DNA of 64,000 nt from Candidatus Caccoplasma merdavium. Its GTDB lineage: Bacteria; Bacteroidota; Bacteroidia; Bacteroidales; UBA11471. The first letter of the stretch is position 1; every line of letters begins with the position of its first letter. Location: positions 62,001 through 126,000 of the forward strand of contig DVLI01000017.1 in assembly GCA_018715595.1 (NCBI GenBank), read 5' to 3'. Under the pieces are notes generated by a model. The model saw only the letters and a program-made list of their open reading frames with translations. It searched no databases and was not told the DNA's origin. This document shows positions 41,906-51,004 of this stretch, piece by piece. The position numbers and the translations under genes were made by a program.

Positions 41906-44071
41906 TTATCGAATGATTTGTTTTTCTCCGTTGATGATATTGAACCCTTTTTGCGGAGTTGAGAGGGGCTGTCCCAAGATATTGTATATGAGTTTTTTCT
42001 CCGTAGTAGGGCGTTCGGAATATTTTGTTTCGTCGATGCCTGCCGTGTAGCCGATGTGTCCGCCAATTTTGATGTCGGCCAGTCCCAATTCTTTGGTGGG
42101 GCTCAGTTGGTAGACATAGACAACAAGGCGGCAATTTCCGGTCGAGGTCGGTATGACGAGCCCGTTTAAGTCGATTTTGGTCGTTGACAACGATTCATCT
42201 TCCTTGTCCGAACCGGCATGGATTCCGGTTCCCAATATGACTTCTTCTCCATCGCTGCTCAGCCAGGCCAATTCGAGATATCCGCCACTGGTGCCGTAAC
42301 GCACGGCCGTAATCTCTATTTCGGTGGGGCGGAAAGTGACGCCCTCTTCGAGGTCGATGTCGAAGTATATGGCACTTGTCGAGGTGGGTGTCTTATATTC
42401 GATGGTGGGTTGGAATGTCGTGAATGTTTTCCCGAAAGTCTGCCGGGTGCTGTATTGTCTCATTTCCGATGCGGTGGAGTATTCGCTCCGTGCGACGATG
42501 CCGTTTTTCGTTGTCGTGGCTGCTTCACCCTCTTTGCCGCTATTCATGCTCCATGACACCGTAATGTCGGTCGAGAGGCCACCCGGAACATACGGTTCGC
42601 CCGGTTTGCCTACCACCTCGGCATCTTGGTATTGAGCCTCGGTGATGTCGGCCACGAGACTGTTGAGGTAGACTTCGAGCATGGTGTAGCCTTCGTCGTT
42701 GCGGGTGTTGCGGTCTTCGGCATTTTCGGGGTCGAGACTGTTTCTGATTTCCCAGTTGTCGGGCATGCCATCGTTGTCGCTGTCGGCCAGCGGCGTTTGG
42801 CTTTTCAGTTCGGGCCAGGGCGACCAGTCACTGCCCGCATCGGCCGGCATCAAGTCTTCGAGTTTGTCGATAATACCCCCTTTATTGGCCGATTCTCCTT
42901 TGTATGTGGCTGTTCCGGTGCGGCATTCGGTTGTGAGTCGGGTGTCGATGGCGTCGCGGCGATGGGAGCAGCCGGCATAGTTGAGCACCGGCAGGAAACA
43001 CCCCTCGGCGGTATGTTGGTGCAATAGTGGGGTTTCTCCCAGTTCTGAATCCGATTTGAGGTCGGCTTTTGAGGGTTTGCCTCCGATGAGCGAGGAGGTG
43101 TTGATGACGACACCGTCCCAGTTGTCGCTATTGATATTGCTATAAGCCGAGTTGTAGTTTCCGGTGATGTAGTATTTCCCCCAAATGGCTGTGGTTCCGT
43201 CGGTACTGGTGGCGTCGTCGATGCCTATGAATCGGTTTTTCGAACTTGTCGTGGTGGCCGGTCCGGGCTTGTAATAGTTGTTTATCATGTTTACGGTCAT
43301 GCCTTCACCACCGTAGCAACCATTTCCGCTCCAATTATAGATGACGTTGTTGCGCATGTCGGTCATGTGGTCGGAGGGTGTACCGAGGTTTCCCGTGCCG
43401 AGGCGCGGGGTGCGGCTGTCGTGGTGTATGAGCAGGTTGTGCAGATAGGAAGCCCCGATACCGCCCCAAATGGCGCCGTATCCGTGCGGTCCTTTGGAGT
43501 GCAGGCTCATGCGCAGGCTCTCGGAGATGATGCACCATTGCATCGTGAAATTGTAGTTGGCGTAGAATGAGGCGCACTCATCGGTACACCACGAGATGGA
43601 ACAGTGGTCGACGATGACATTGTTGCAGAAACGTCCGCCGAAAGCATCGGCTCCGTCGGCCTCTTCGGCCGATAATGACCAGTCGCCCATGCGGAATCGC
43701 ATATATCTGACGATAATGTTGCTGCCCGATATCGACACGGGATATCCGGCCAGGCAGATGCCGTCGCCCGGAGCGCTTTGCCCGGCGATGGTGAGGTTGC
43801 TCCCCGAGATGTTGAGGCTGCTGTTGAGTTGTATCGTTCCCGATACCTTGAAGAGTATCGTGGCTTTGGAGAGCCGGGTTACTCCATAACGCAAGGTGCC
43901 CGGGGTGTCGGTGTCTTCGAGAGATGTTACATAGTAGACTGTTCCTCCACGTCCTCCCGAGGTGTAACGTCCGTAACCGTCGGCTCCCGGGAAGGCAGGA
44001 ACTTGTGCATGGATAATTGCCGTCCACAGGAGGAGAAGGCATAAGATAATGTACTGCTTTTTCATATTCAT
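41906..44071 (-). CDS. PL1-type pectate lyase with accessory C-terminal module
   Basis: 721 residues. Signal peptide 1-22. Residues 24-400 are a pectate-lyase beta-helix (AFPGADGYGRYTSGGRGGTVYYVTSLEDTD at the start, NVIVDHCSISWCTDE, YLHNLLIHHDSRTPRLG with the catalytic-type Arg context, and NNVIYNW). A calcium-binding DSDNDGMPDNWE loop is at 430-441. Residues 503-675 form a beta-sandwich module whose twin heads the CE8 protein at 59697. The tail 690-721 ends IINGEKQIIR. It cleaves de-esterified homogalacturonan by beta-elimination at the surface or in the periplasm. Transcribed with the giant CE8 gene; the regulator gene lies 178 nt upstream. Confidence 0.9.
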   Translation of the reverse strand: MNMKKQYIILCLLLLWTAIIHAQVPAFPGADGYGRYTSGGRGGTVYYVTSLEDTDTPGTLRYGVTRLSKATILFKVSGTIQLNSSLNISGSNLTIAGQSAPGDGICLAGYPVSISGSNIIVRYMRFRMGDWSLSAEEADGADAFGGRFCNNVIVDHCSISWCTDECASFYANYNFTMQWCIISESLRMSLHSKGPHGYGAIWGGIGASYLHNLLIHHDSRTPRLGTGNLGTPSDHMTDMRNNVIYNWSGNGCYGGEGMTVNMINNYYKPGPATTTSSKNRFIGIDDATSTDGTTAIWGKYYITGNYNSAYSNINSDNWDGVVINTSSLIGGKPSKADLKSDSELGETPLLHQHTAEGCFLPVLNYAGCSHRRDAIDTRLTTECRTGTATYKGESANKGGIIDKLEDLMPADAGSDWSPWPELKSQTPLADSDNDGMPDNWEIRNSLDPENAEDRNTRNDEGYTMLEVYLNSLVADITEAQYQDAEVVGKPGEPYVPGGLSTDITVSWSMNSGKEGEAATTTKNGIVARSEYSTASEMRQYSTRQTFGKTFTTFQPTIEYKTPTSTSAIYFDIDLEEGVTFRPTEIEITAVRYGTSGGYLELAWLSSDGEEVILGTGIHAGSDKEDESLSTTKIDLNGLVIPTSTGNCRLVVYVYQLSPTKELGLADIKIGGHIGYTAGIDETKYSERPTTEKKLIYNILGQPLSTPQKGFNIINGEKQIIR

Positions 44072-44168
44072 GGTATTTGTTTGAGATATTAGTCTGTGGG
44101 GCCGGGTGAGCTTGTTGCCGTGGAAATTACGACATGGCTAATTTCGGGTAAAAACAAATGCCGCACTT

Positions 44169-44245
44169 GCAATAATTGGTTTATTGCTTGTATAATTTAT
44201 TCAAAAGCGCGAAGAGTGAAGATTCATGGAGACAAATATGTCTCC
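44169..44245 (-). promoter_or_regulatory. Two palindromes upstream of the PL1-CE8 operon (candidate operators)
   Basis: GCAATAA-5 nt-TTATTGC (44169-44187) and GGAGACA-4 nt-TGTCTCC (44228-44245) are both perfect inverted repeats in the 178-nt gap between the hybrid regulator and the lyase gene. Neither is followed by a T-run, so terminator function is unlikely. No clear -33/-7 pair was found nearby. Confidence 0.45.
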
Positions 44246-44248
44246 CGC

Positions 44249-47200
44249 TTAGTCATTTTTTCCACCTTTGTATTCCGTCGGAGATTGACCTGTCTTCTCT
44301 TTGAATACGCGGCTGAAATATTGGGGGGAGGAGAAGCCGCAGCGGTACGCGATTTCTGAGACGCGCAAGTTCCCTTTCTGTAAAAAATCAATGGCTTTCT
44401 TTATGCGGATTTCCTGCACAAGGTCAATGGGAGAACTTCCGGTAAGTGATTTTATTTTCCGATAAAATACCGTGCGGCTTATGTGTTGGGTATCGGCCAG
44501 GTCTTCGATTTTGAAATCGCTGTTTTGGATATTGTTTTCAATCTCTTGAATGATGTCCCGTATGAAGGCGTCGTCGAAGCGGGTGAGTTGGCAGGTCGCT
44601 TGATGGTGTGCCTTTTCGTCGGTCTGATGCAGGTACCACGTTTTTAATCCGCGTCTTTTTTGCAGCAGATTGTGCACGCGAGCTTTCAGGTATGATGGAC
44701 TGAATGGTTTGGTGATGTAGTCGTCGGCGCCATACTCTAATCCTTTTATGCGGTCTTCGACCGATGTCTTGGCCGAGAGCAAGATAAACATCGTGTGGGA
44801 GATGTCGTTGTTTTGTTTTACGGCATTGAGAAATTCGATGCCGTCCATGACGGGCATCATAATGTCGCTGATGATGAGGCTCGGTTGGTCAGATAGTGTT
44901 TTGTCGAGACCTTCTTTTCCGTTGGAAGCCGTAATGATGTTGTAGTCGTCTTGTAAGACGTATTTGATGAAATGCCGTAGTTCGTCGTTGTCTTCAACAA
45001 TAAGTATCGACTCGTCGCCGCCCTCCCTTTTCCCGGTTATATCTTCTTCACGGGGCAGGTCGGCCCGCTCTTCGGTGACAATGTCGGAGAGTCGGACGCT
45101 CGGATAGCTCGATGCCGATATGGGTAGGGTGACACGGAATGAGCTGCCTCTTCCCAAGGAACTTTCGACTTGAATTTCCCCATGCAGAATCTGTATAAGT
45201 TCTTGTACCAAAGATAATCCGATGCCGGAGGAAAGAATGTTGCCGGGGTTGCCCAATGTCTCGAATCGGTTGAATATTTTGCCTATTTTTTCGGGGGCGA
45301 TGCCTTGCCCTTCGTCATGTACGGTGATAAAAAGTCTGTTGTCGGCTGTTTGGAGCGACACGCCAATGTGTTTTCCTTCCGGTGTGTATTTGAATGCGTT
45401 GGAGAGCAGATTGAACAGTATTTTTTCGACCTTGTCGGCATCGGTGTACCCGAAAATCGGAGACTCGCTCACCGTGAACGTGTAGTCGATGTGTCTCTTT
45501 CGAGCCAGATATTCAAACGATTCGTAGGTGTGCCGCGATAGTTCGCACAAGTCGACGCGAGTGATGTGCAATTCCATTTTGCCGTTTTGTGCCTTTCTGA
45601 AATCGAGAATCTGGTTGATGAGTTGTAACATGCGGTGCACGTTGCGTTGGGCGATGCGGAGGTTGTTGCGGGTATCGGCCGGCAGGTTGTCTTGCCGCAA
45701 GGTCGTTTCGAGTGGAGCCGCAATCAAGGTGAGAGGGGTGCGCAGCTCGTGCGAGATGTCGGTAAAGAATTTCAATTTAAGTTGGGTTACCTGTTGCTCG
45801 ATGGTGATGCTGCGGCGCAGATTGGCTATATAAATGAATATGCCCGAGATAAGCAGCGCCAGCAGTATACCGGCACAAACATACAACAGTATGGCCCATG
45901 GCGTTTCCTTGAATGTGGGGGTGACCGAGAGGTGCAGGGTGCGGTTGTTGTTGCACCAGACGCCGTCTCCATTTGTCGAACGGATTTCCAGGTCCCATTC
46001 TCCTGCCGGAAGGCCGGCGAAACTTACGGTGCGGTTGTCGGATAGGTTGTTCCATGTGTCGCTTCGCTCTTTTATCCGGTAGGCATATTGTATGGCTGCG
46101 GAGGCCGTGTAGTCGAGAGCGGCAAACGTGAGCGAAATGTTCCGTTCCCGCGGCGACAACGTGAGTGTATCGCCGATGATGGGTTTGATGATGTCGTGCC
46201 CGTCTGTGCCTGGAATCTGCATTTGTGTAAAGACGAGGGGTGGCACGATGTCGCTTTTCCCTATTTTGCCGAGGTCGAGACATAATGTTCCATAGGCGGT
46301 TCCCACATAGAGTCTGCCCTGCTTGTCGATGACAGGCGGTACTTCGCTGATGGTCAGAGGGGAGAGGTTGAAGCGGTCGTATGTCTCGATGCCGTGAGTT
46401 TGCGGGTCGTAGCGACAGATTCCGTTTTGGAATGTAATCCACAGAATGCTGTCGCCGGCTTCGGTTATGGCGTATGTGAGGTCGGAAGGCAGCCCGTTTC
46501 TTTTGTTGAAGTGTTCAAACTCGATACTGTCCGAGAGCAGGTTGTCGGAGACGATGCGGCTGATGCCTCCGCTGTACGGAACGACGTAGAGGTCGCCGCA
46601 GGCCCGTTGGTACACATGCATGACATCGTTGTTGCTGAGGCTCGATGCCTGGTTCTGTCGGCTTCGGTTGAGATGGAATGTCAGTCCTTCGGGATTTGCG
46701 AAGCGACTGTCGAAAGTGAGTAATCCTCCGGTTGTGGCTACCAGTATCACATCGCTGTCGGTGGGACAGATGTGCCGTATTTTGACGGCTTCCGGTGGAA
46801 AGGTTTTCAGTTTGTTTCCTCCGTGCAGGAAACGGAGGGGTTGCGTGGTGGAGTTTTCCACGAGATTGAGTCCCCCGCCATAGGTGCCTATCCATATTCG
46901 TCCCCGCTTGTCGGTGCGTATGTCGTAGACCGAATTGTTGCTTAGACTGTATGGCTCTTTGTCGTTGTGCCGGTAATGCCGTATCCGGTATCTTCCCCCG
47001 TTCAGCGGGGTGGCAATGAACAAGCCGTCGTCTTTGCATCCAATCCATATTCTTTGCAAGGAGTCTTCAAAAAGCGTGTAGGCATTGGAGCCGAAGACGG
47101 CGTGGCGATTGGGTACGATTTCACCTTGTCGGGTAAGGTTCCCGATATACCGGTTCGAAGTATCGTATAATGAGATGGTGCCTTGTTTGGTGGCACACCA

Positions 47201-48505
47201 TAGCCGTCCTTCGTGGTCGATGAGAAGACCTCGCACCAAACCCTCTATTCCATACTCTTTCTCGCCGAGAAGCGTGTAACGGCGCGGCGTGAATGTCAGA
47301 CAGTCGAAACCTTCTGCGGCGCACAGCCATAGATTTTTGTGGTTGTCGACGAGATATTCGTAGCCTGCTGCCTGATATGAGGCTTTCTGGCCGTTGCGTG
47401 TCAGCCAAGCAGGTTTCAGTGTATTCGTTCCCGGGTCGTAGTAGGAAAAAGCTCCATAATAAGGTTGTATCCAGATGCCGCCGAAAGCATCTTCGTGTAT
47501 GAAGCGGATTCTTTTTTGTGACTCATGCGCGTAGCTTACGGGGCGAGCCTGTTTGTCCGACGGGTCGATGCGCCATATCTTCTCAAAGCCGTCGAAGAAC
47601 CATATTGCCCCGTCCTGCGATTGATGGAGGCGGTTGATGCGCCACGATGTTTCGTCTGGTGCGCCTATCGAAGCAAATCGGCCATCTTTCTCCCGTAGAA
47701 GCAACAGCCGCGGAGTGGCGATGCACAATGTCCCTTCTTGCAATGCATAGAGCCCATCAATGTATCGGAATGATGCCGGCAGGCGGCATTCTTGTAATTT
47801 GTTCCCTGCGGTATATGAGAAAAGTCTTCCGTCGGCGGAGGCTAAGAATGCGGTGCTGTCTACAAGGCAAAAGTGGCGGAATGTCTCTTGGCTTTCGAAC
47901 GGTTGGTTGTATATGTATGTTCCGCTTCGGGTGAGTATCCATTCCTGCCCTTCTGCGTCTTCGGCAATGGTGTAAATGTCGTTGGGCAATGTCTCTATGT
48001 TTTCACATGTCTCTGAGGCCGCATTTCCTGTCAATCGTTTTTCGTCGACGCGATATAGTTTCCCATTGGGGGTAACCACCCATGTGACGCCTTTCTTCAA
48101 AGGGAAAATGCGGGGGGATTTTCCTGAAATGAAATCGCCTTGCTCCGACAGGGGGTTGAGAAATTGCTCGGTATCGCTGTCGAACAGGTAGGTGTGGCCG
48201 CCGAACGTCTGACACCAAATGTGCGAACCGAACCCTTTCTCGATATGGGTGATGCGGTTGTAGCTCAACCGCACTCTGTCGGTGGGATAGGATTTGTAGT
48301 TTTTGAAGCTGTATCCGTCGAATCGTTCCAGTCCGTTCCATGTGGCCAGCCATATATATCCCTTGTCGTCTTGCAAGATGCTTTGTATGGTATTTTGCGA
48401 CAATCCATCTTCGAGAGAGTAATGCCTGACATTGAGAAGGCTTTCTCCCCGGACGGTTGTCAGCGTGAAGATGGCAAGAAGAAGGATGAGTTTTCGGAAC
48501 GACAT
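44249..48505 (-). CDS. Hybrid two-component system regulator (sensor kinase, receiver, AraC output)
   Basis: 1418 residues from the ATG at 48505. Signal/uncleaved anchor at 1-20. Residues 22-755 are two Reg_prop beta-propellers (repeating IWLATWNGLERFDG, IWIGTYGGGLNLV, LWITFQNGICRYD). A Y_Y_Y domain is at about 780-862, with a membrane helix at 870-893. The histidine kinase has DISHELRTPLTL (His919), an ATPase with NLLSNAFKYTPEG and GIGLSLVQELIQ, a receiver with LIISDIMMPVMDG (Asp1214), and an AraC DNA-binding domain with VSEIAYRCGFSSPQYFSRVFKEKTG at the end. It senses a periplasmic oligosaccharide and activates transcription of a glycan locus; the flanking lyase and esterase genes point to a pectic ligand. 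Confidence 0.96.
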   Translation of the reverse strand: MSFRKLILLLAIFTLTTVRGESLLNVRHYSLEDGLSQNTIQSILQDDKGYIWLATWNGLERFDGYSFKNYKSYPTDRVRLSYNRITHIEKGFGSHIWCQTFGGHTYLFDSDTEQFLNPLSEQGDFISGKSPRIFPLKKGVTWVVTPNGKLYRVDEKRLTGNAASETCENIETLPNDIYTIAEDAEGQEWILTRSGTYIYNQPFESQETFRHFCLVDSTAFLASADGRLFSYTAGNKLQECRLPASFRYIDGLYALQEGTLCIATPRLLLLREKDGRFASIGAPDETSWRINRLHQSQDGAIWFFDGFEKIWRIDPSDKQARPVSYAHESQKRIRFIHEDAFGGIWIQPYYGAFSYYDPGTNTLKPAWLTRNGQKASYQAAGYEYLVDNHKNLWLCAAEGFDCLTFTPRRYTLLGEKEYGIEGLVRGLLIDHEGRLWCATKQGTISLYDTSNRYIGNLTRQGEIVPNRHAVFGSNAYTLFEDSLQRIWIGCKDDGLFIATPLNGGRYRIRHYRHNDKEPYSLSNNSVYDIRTDKRGRIWIGTYGGGLNLVENSTTQPLRFLHGGNKLKTFPPEAVKIRHICPTDSDVILVATTGGLLTFDSRFANPEGLTFHLNRSRQNQASSLSNNDVMHVYQRACGDLYVVPYSGGISRIVSDNLLSDSIEFEHFNKRNGLPSDLTYAITEAGDSILWITFQNGICRYDPQTHGIETYDRFNLSPLTISEVPPVIDKQGRLYVGTAYGTLCLDLGKIGKSDIVPPLVFTQMQIPGTDGHDIIKPIIGDTLTLSPRERNISLTFAALDYTASAAIQYAYRIKERSDTWNNLSDNRTVSFAGLPAGEWDLEIRSTNGDGVWCNNNRTLHLSVTPTFKETPWAILLYVCAGILLALLISGIFIYIANLRRSITIEQQVTQLKLKFFTDISHELRTPLTLIAAPLETTLRQDNLPADTRNNLRIAQRNVHRMLQLINQILDFRKAQNGKMELHITRVDLCELSRHTYESFEYLARKRHIDYTFTVSESPIFGYTDADKVEKILFNLLSNAFKYTPEGKHIGVSLQTADNRLFITVHDEGQGIAPEKIGKIFNRFETLGNPGNILSSGIGLSLVQELIQILHGEIQVESSLGRGSSFRVTLPISASSYPSVRLSDIVTEERADLPREEDITGKREGGDESILIVEDNDELRHFIKYVLQDDYNIITASNGKEGLDKTLSDQPSLIISDIMMPVMDGIEFLNAVKQNNDISHTMFILLSAKTSVEDRIKGLEYGADDYITKPFSPSYLKARVHNLLQKRRGLKTWYLHQTDEKAHHQATCQLTRFDDAFIRDIIQEIENNIQNSDFKIEDLADTQHISRTVFYRKIKSLTGSSPIDLVQEIRIKKAIDFLQKGNLRVSEIAYRCGFSSPQYFSRVFKEKTGQSPTEYKGGKND

Positions 48506-48557
48506 TTCACGGTATGGTTTTTCAGGCGGCAAGAGGTACTCGATTGGTTAATCTTTA

Positions 48558-48590
48558 CAAAGATAGGAAAAGAGGAAAAAGAAAAGCAAG
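48558..48590 (-). promoter_or_regulatory. Promoter of the hybrid regulator gene
   Basis: Minus-strand CTTG (48590-48587), 21 nt, TATCTTTG (48565-48558), about 53 nt upstream of the ATG at 48505. Confidence 0.6.
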
Positions 48591-48684
48591 TCTGTTTTAA
48601 AGATTCTTGATAAATGGTCTTGAAACTTGCAAGAAAAAATGCAAATGTCCGGGAGCAAATGATCCCGGTGCCGTTGTTTCTTTC

Positions 48685-48731
48685 AAAAAAAGCAGGCGGT
48701 TGCTCTCTCGGGGAGCAAGCCGCCTGCTTTT
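48685..48731 (-). terminator. Terminator of the second pectate lyase gene
   Basis: Stem of about 18 bp with AAAAGCAGGCGG and TTGCTC arms and one bulge, followed by T on the minus strand. It lies next to the lyase stop. Confidence 0.8.
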
Positions 48732-48740
48732 CGGTGCGGA

Positions 48741-50915
48741 CTATTTATATAAGAACTTTTGCCCTTTTGTGATGTAGATGTTGCCCGGTTGCATGTGGGT
48801 AACGCGACGTCCCTGCAAATCGTAAATCGCATCGTTGCGGAGGTCGGCTTTCACTTCGTCGATGCCACTGCTCGTCGTGGAGGTGAGCGTGATGTAGAAG
48901 AGGAAGTTCTGGTCGGCCTTGGTCAGTGTGTGGGTTCCGGCCGGGAGGGTCTGGGTGATGATGCTGCCCGAGGTGGCCGATACTTTCACGCCATCGATTT
49001 TGATGTTGGGCGACGACCCGTCGTTGAAGACGAGGGTGAGTGTCATCTCTTCGGTGGTGGTGAAGGAGACTTGGGTCGATGATTCCATCTTCAAGCACTC
49101 GGTGTAGGTGGTGCCGTTGACCGTGGCAGAACCTTTGGAGTTGGAGTAGTTGCAGGAGGTGAAGGTATAGAAACCGTTCGACGGGGTCATGCCGGTGAAG
49201 TGACAGTCATATCCGTCGGAAGGGATTATCGGCGTATCGCCGCCCTCTTCTTCGCCATCGCCACCTTCTCCGCCACCGCTGCCTTGGTCGCCGCTATCGG
49301 TGAAGAGCCCCACGAGGCTGGTTTGGTATCCGGTCACGGCGGCTTTCAGGGCGCTGTTCACGTCGTAACTCTTGTCGTCTACGGCGTTGTTGAAGGTCCA
49401 TTGCAGGTCACCGTGTTGCATGCGCCCGGCACCGTACTGGCCCGACAGGAGGGCGGGAATGTCTTCGGCGGCATCGGGCGTGTAGGTGTAGATGCGCGAG
49501 GGGTCGGTATCGAAGTTGTTGTAGGAGGTGCCGCCCAGTTTCGTTTTTACGGCAGCCGGTACCTGTTCGTCGCGCGTCGTGGCGCCGTAGGCGTCGAATT
49601 CGACGTTGTTCTCTTGGTAGGTGACGAAGCGGAAACTCGACGATTTCTCGGCAAAGACATTTCCGTAGGCTTTTATGATGCCGCCGGTCTCGCCGCTGAA
49701 TGTGCCCGCGCCCGAGACAATGTCGGTGCCCTGCATCGAAATCATCATGGGCTTGCTGGTGTTGCGGAAGTAGTTGTTCTCGACAAATACGCTCGATGCC
49801 ATGGTGGAGCCTACGCCGTACTTGGCGCAACCGTCGTAGTAGTTGTTGTAGACGTGGCAGGAGTAGGAGCGTATGCGCGGGTGGCGGCTGTCGCTGTGGT
49901 CATACCAGTTGTGGTGGTAGGTAATATACATTTGGTCGTTTTCGCCACTTAGTCCCAACAGGTTGCACTTGCCGTTGTCCCAAAAGTGGTTGTAGGAGAA
50001 GGTGACATAGTTTGACTTCTTGCAGTCGAGGGCGCCATCACCTTTCACTTGGTCGGCGTCGCTACCGGCGTGGCCGTAGAAGAAGTCGCAGTTATGCACC
50101 CAGATGTAGCTGTTGTCTTGTTGCAGACCGATGTTGTCGCCCTCGTCGCTGTCGCAGTTGATGGTGGCGAGGTTGCTGATTTCGATGGAAGAGGAGTTTT
50201 TGATGCGTATGCCCCACCCGTCGAGCGTGGCGTCATTGCCCACCCCTTCGATGGTGATGCCCGGGCAGGCCGTTTTGTTGCTCAGGTCGATGACGATGTC
50301 GCCCTTGTCGGTCACGGCCGGGTCGGTAATCTGCCCGATGACCCGTATCAGAAGCGGACGCGACTCGTATCCTTTCTTATACCCGTAGAGTATCTCCTGC
50401 AAGCCGGTGCAGGTGGTTACGGCCCCTTTCGAGCTGGTGGTTACGTCCAGGGTAAGGGTGTTTTTGTTGTTTTCGGTGAGGTACAGCACCACGGTACCGG
50501 CTTTCAGGCTGGCGTCGGCGTTGTAGGCTCCGGGTGTTTTCCCGTTGAAGAAGGCATAACCCGTGCGGTCATGGGCTCTCACTTCGCAAGAGGAAGATTC
50601 GGCGGCCAGAGTTTCCATCTCGGTTCCGTCGCTGTCGACAGGCACGACCTTGAATCGGTAAGTTCCTGCGGGTATGCCCATGGCATCGGCACGGCCATAC
50701 TCTCCATAGTTGCGCACCAACTGGTCGTCGATTTTCTGGTAGTCGTTCTCTCCGTTTTGGTAATAAACGTGGTAAGAGGCAGCATCATCGACCAGAGAGA
50801 AGGTTACATAACCCGACTCATACCACCCTCCGGCGTCCTGTATGGTGGTCTGTGCCGGGGAGAAGGTGGCAACAGACAGCAGTAGTGCCGGCAAGAGAAG
50901 TTTGGTGTTCATCAT
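48741..50915 (-). CDS. PL1-family pectate lyase with N-terminal and C-terminal accessory modules
   Basis: 724 residues from the ATG at 50915 (a second ATG follows). Signal peptide to about 22. Residues 22-115 are fibronectin-like. Residues about 125-510 are a PL1 beta-helix: ITIEGVGNDATLDGWGIRIKN, SYIWVHNCDFFYGHAGSDADQ with the calcium-ligand Asp residues, VTFSYNHFWDNGK, and HHNWYDHSDSRHPRIR with the catalytic Arg (344-347). A glycine/glutamate-rich linker (GGGEGGDGEEEGG) leads to a beta-sandwich of about 115 residues, perhaps carbohydrate binding. The tail IYDLQGRRV... ends KGQKFLYK. It cleaves polygalacturonate by beta-elimination. Confidence 0.93.
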   Translation of the reverse strand: MMNTKLLLPALLLSVATFSPAQTTIQDAGGWYESGYVTFSLVDDAASYHVYYQNGENDYQKIDDQLVRNYGEYGRADAMGIPAGTYRFKVVPVDSDGTEMETLAAESSSCEVRAHDRTGYAFFNGKTPGAYNADASLKAGTVVLYLTENNKNTLTLDVTTSSKGAVTTCTGLQEILYGYKKGYESRPLLIRVIGQITDPAVTDKGDIVIDLSNKTACPGITIEGVGNDATLDGWGIRIKNSSSIEISNLATINCDSDEGDNIGLQQDNSYIWVHNCDFFYGHAGSDADQVKGDGALDCKKSNYVTFSYNHFWDNGKCNLLGLSGENDQMYITYHHNWYDHSDSRHPRIRSYSCHVYNNYYDGCAKYGVGSTMASSVFVENNYFRNTSKPMMISMQGTDIVSGAGTFSGETGGIIKAYGNVFAEKSSSFRFVTYQENNVEFDAYGATTRDEQVPAAVKTKLGGTSYNNFDTDPSRIYTYTPDAAEDIPALLSGQYGAGRMQHGDLQWTFNNAVDDKSYDVNSALKAAVTGYQTSLVGLFTDSGDQGSGGGEGGDGEEEGGDTPIIPSDGYDCHFTGMTPSNGFYTFTSCNYSNSKGSATVNGTTYTECLKMESSTQVSFTTTEEMTLTLVFNDGSSPNIKIDGVKVSATSGSIITQTLPAGTHTLTKADQNFLFYITLTSTTSSGIDEVKADLRNDAIYDLQGRRVTHMQPGNIYITKGQKFLYK

Positions 50916-50916
50916 A

Positions 50917-50985
50917 GCATTTTGATTTTTAATGGATTGTGGAAGGAAAAGTCCGCCCAAGGTAATGATTAAAAATCAAAAATGC
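50917..50985. repeat. Inverted repeat flanking the pectate lyase -7 box
   Basis: GCATTTTGATTTTTAAT (50917-50933) and its reverse complement with one extra T (50968-50985), separated by 34 nt. The right arm fills the spacer between the -33 and -7 boxes; the left arm ends 2 nt before the ATG. Candidate operator for a transcription factor; not a repeat seen elsewhere in the window. Confidence 0.6.
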
Positions 50986-50988
50986 AAG
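50957..50988 (-). promoter_or_regulatory. Promoter of the second pectate lyase gene
   Basis: Minus-strand CTTG (50988-50985), 20 nt, TACCTTGG (50964-50957), with one mismatch in each box. Confidence 0.55.
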
Positions 50989-51004
50989 TGGTGAGGCAAA
51001 ATAA

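Noticed and set aside
50917-50985. Invertible promoter (phase-variation inverton)
   Set aside because: Spacing of 34 nt is far shorter than known Bacteroidetes invertible promoters and the arms are A/T-rich; kept only as a possible operator.
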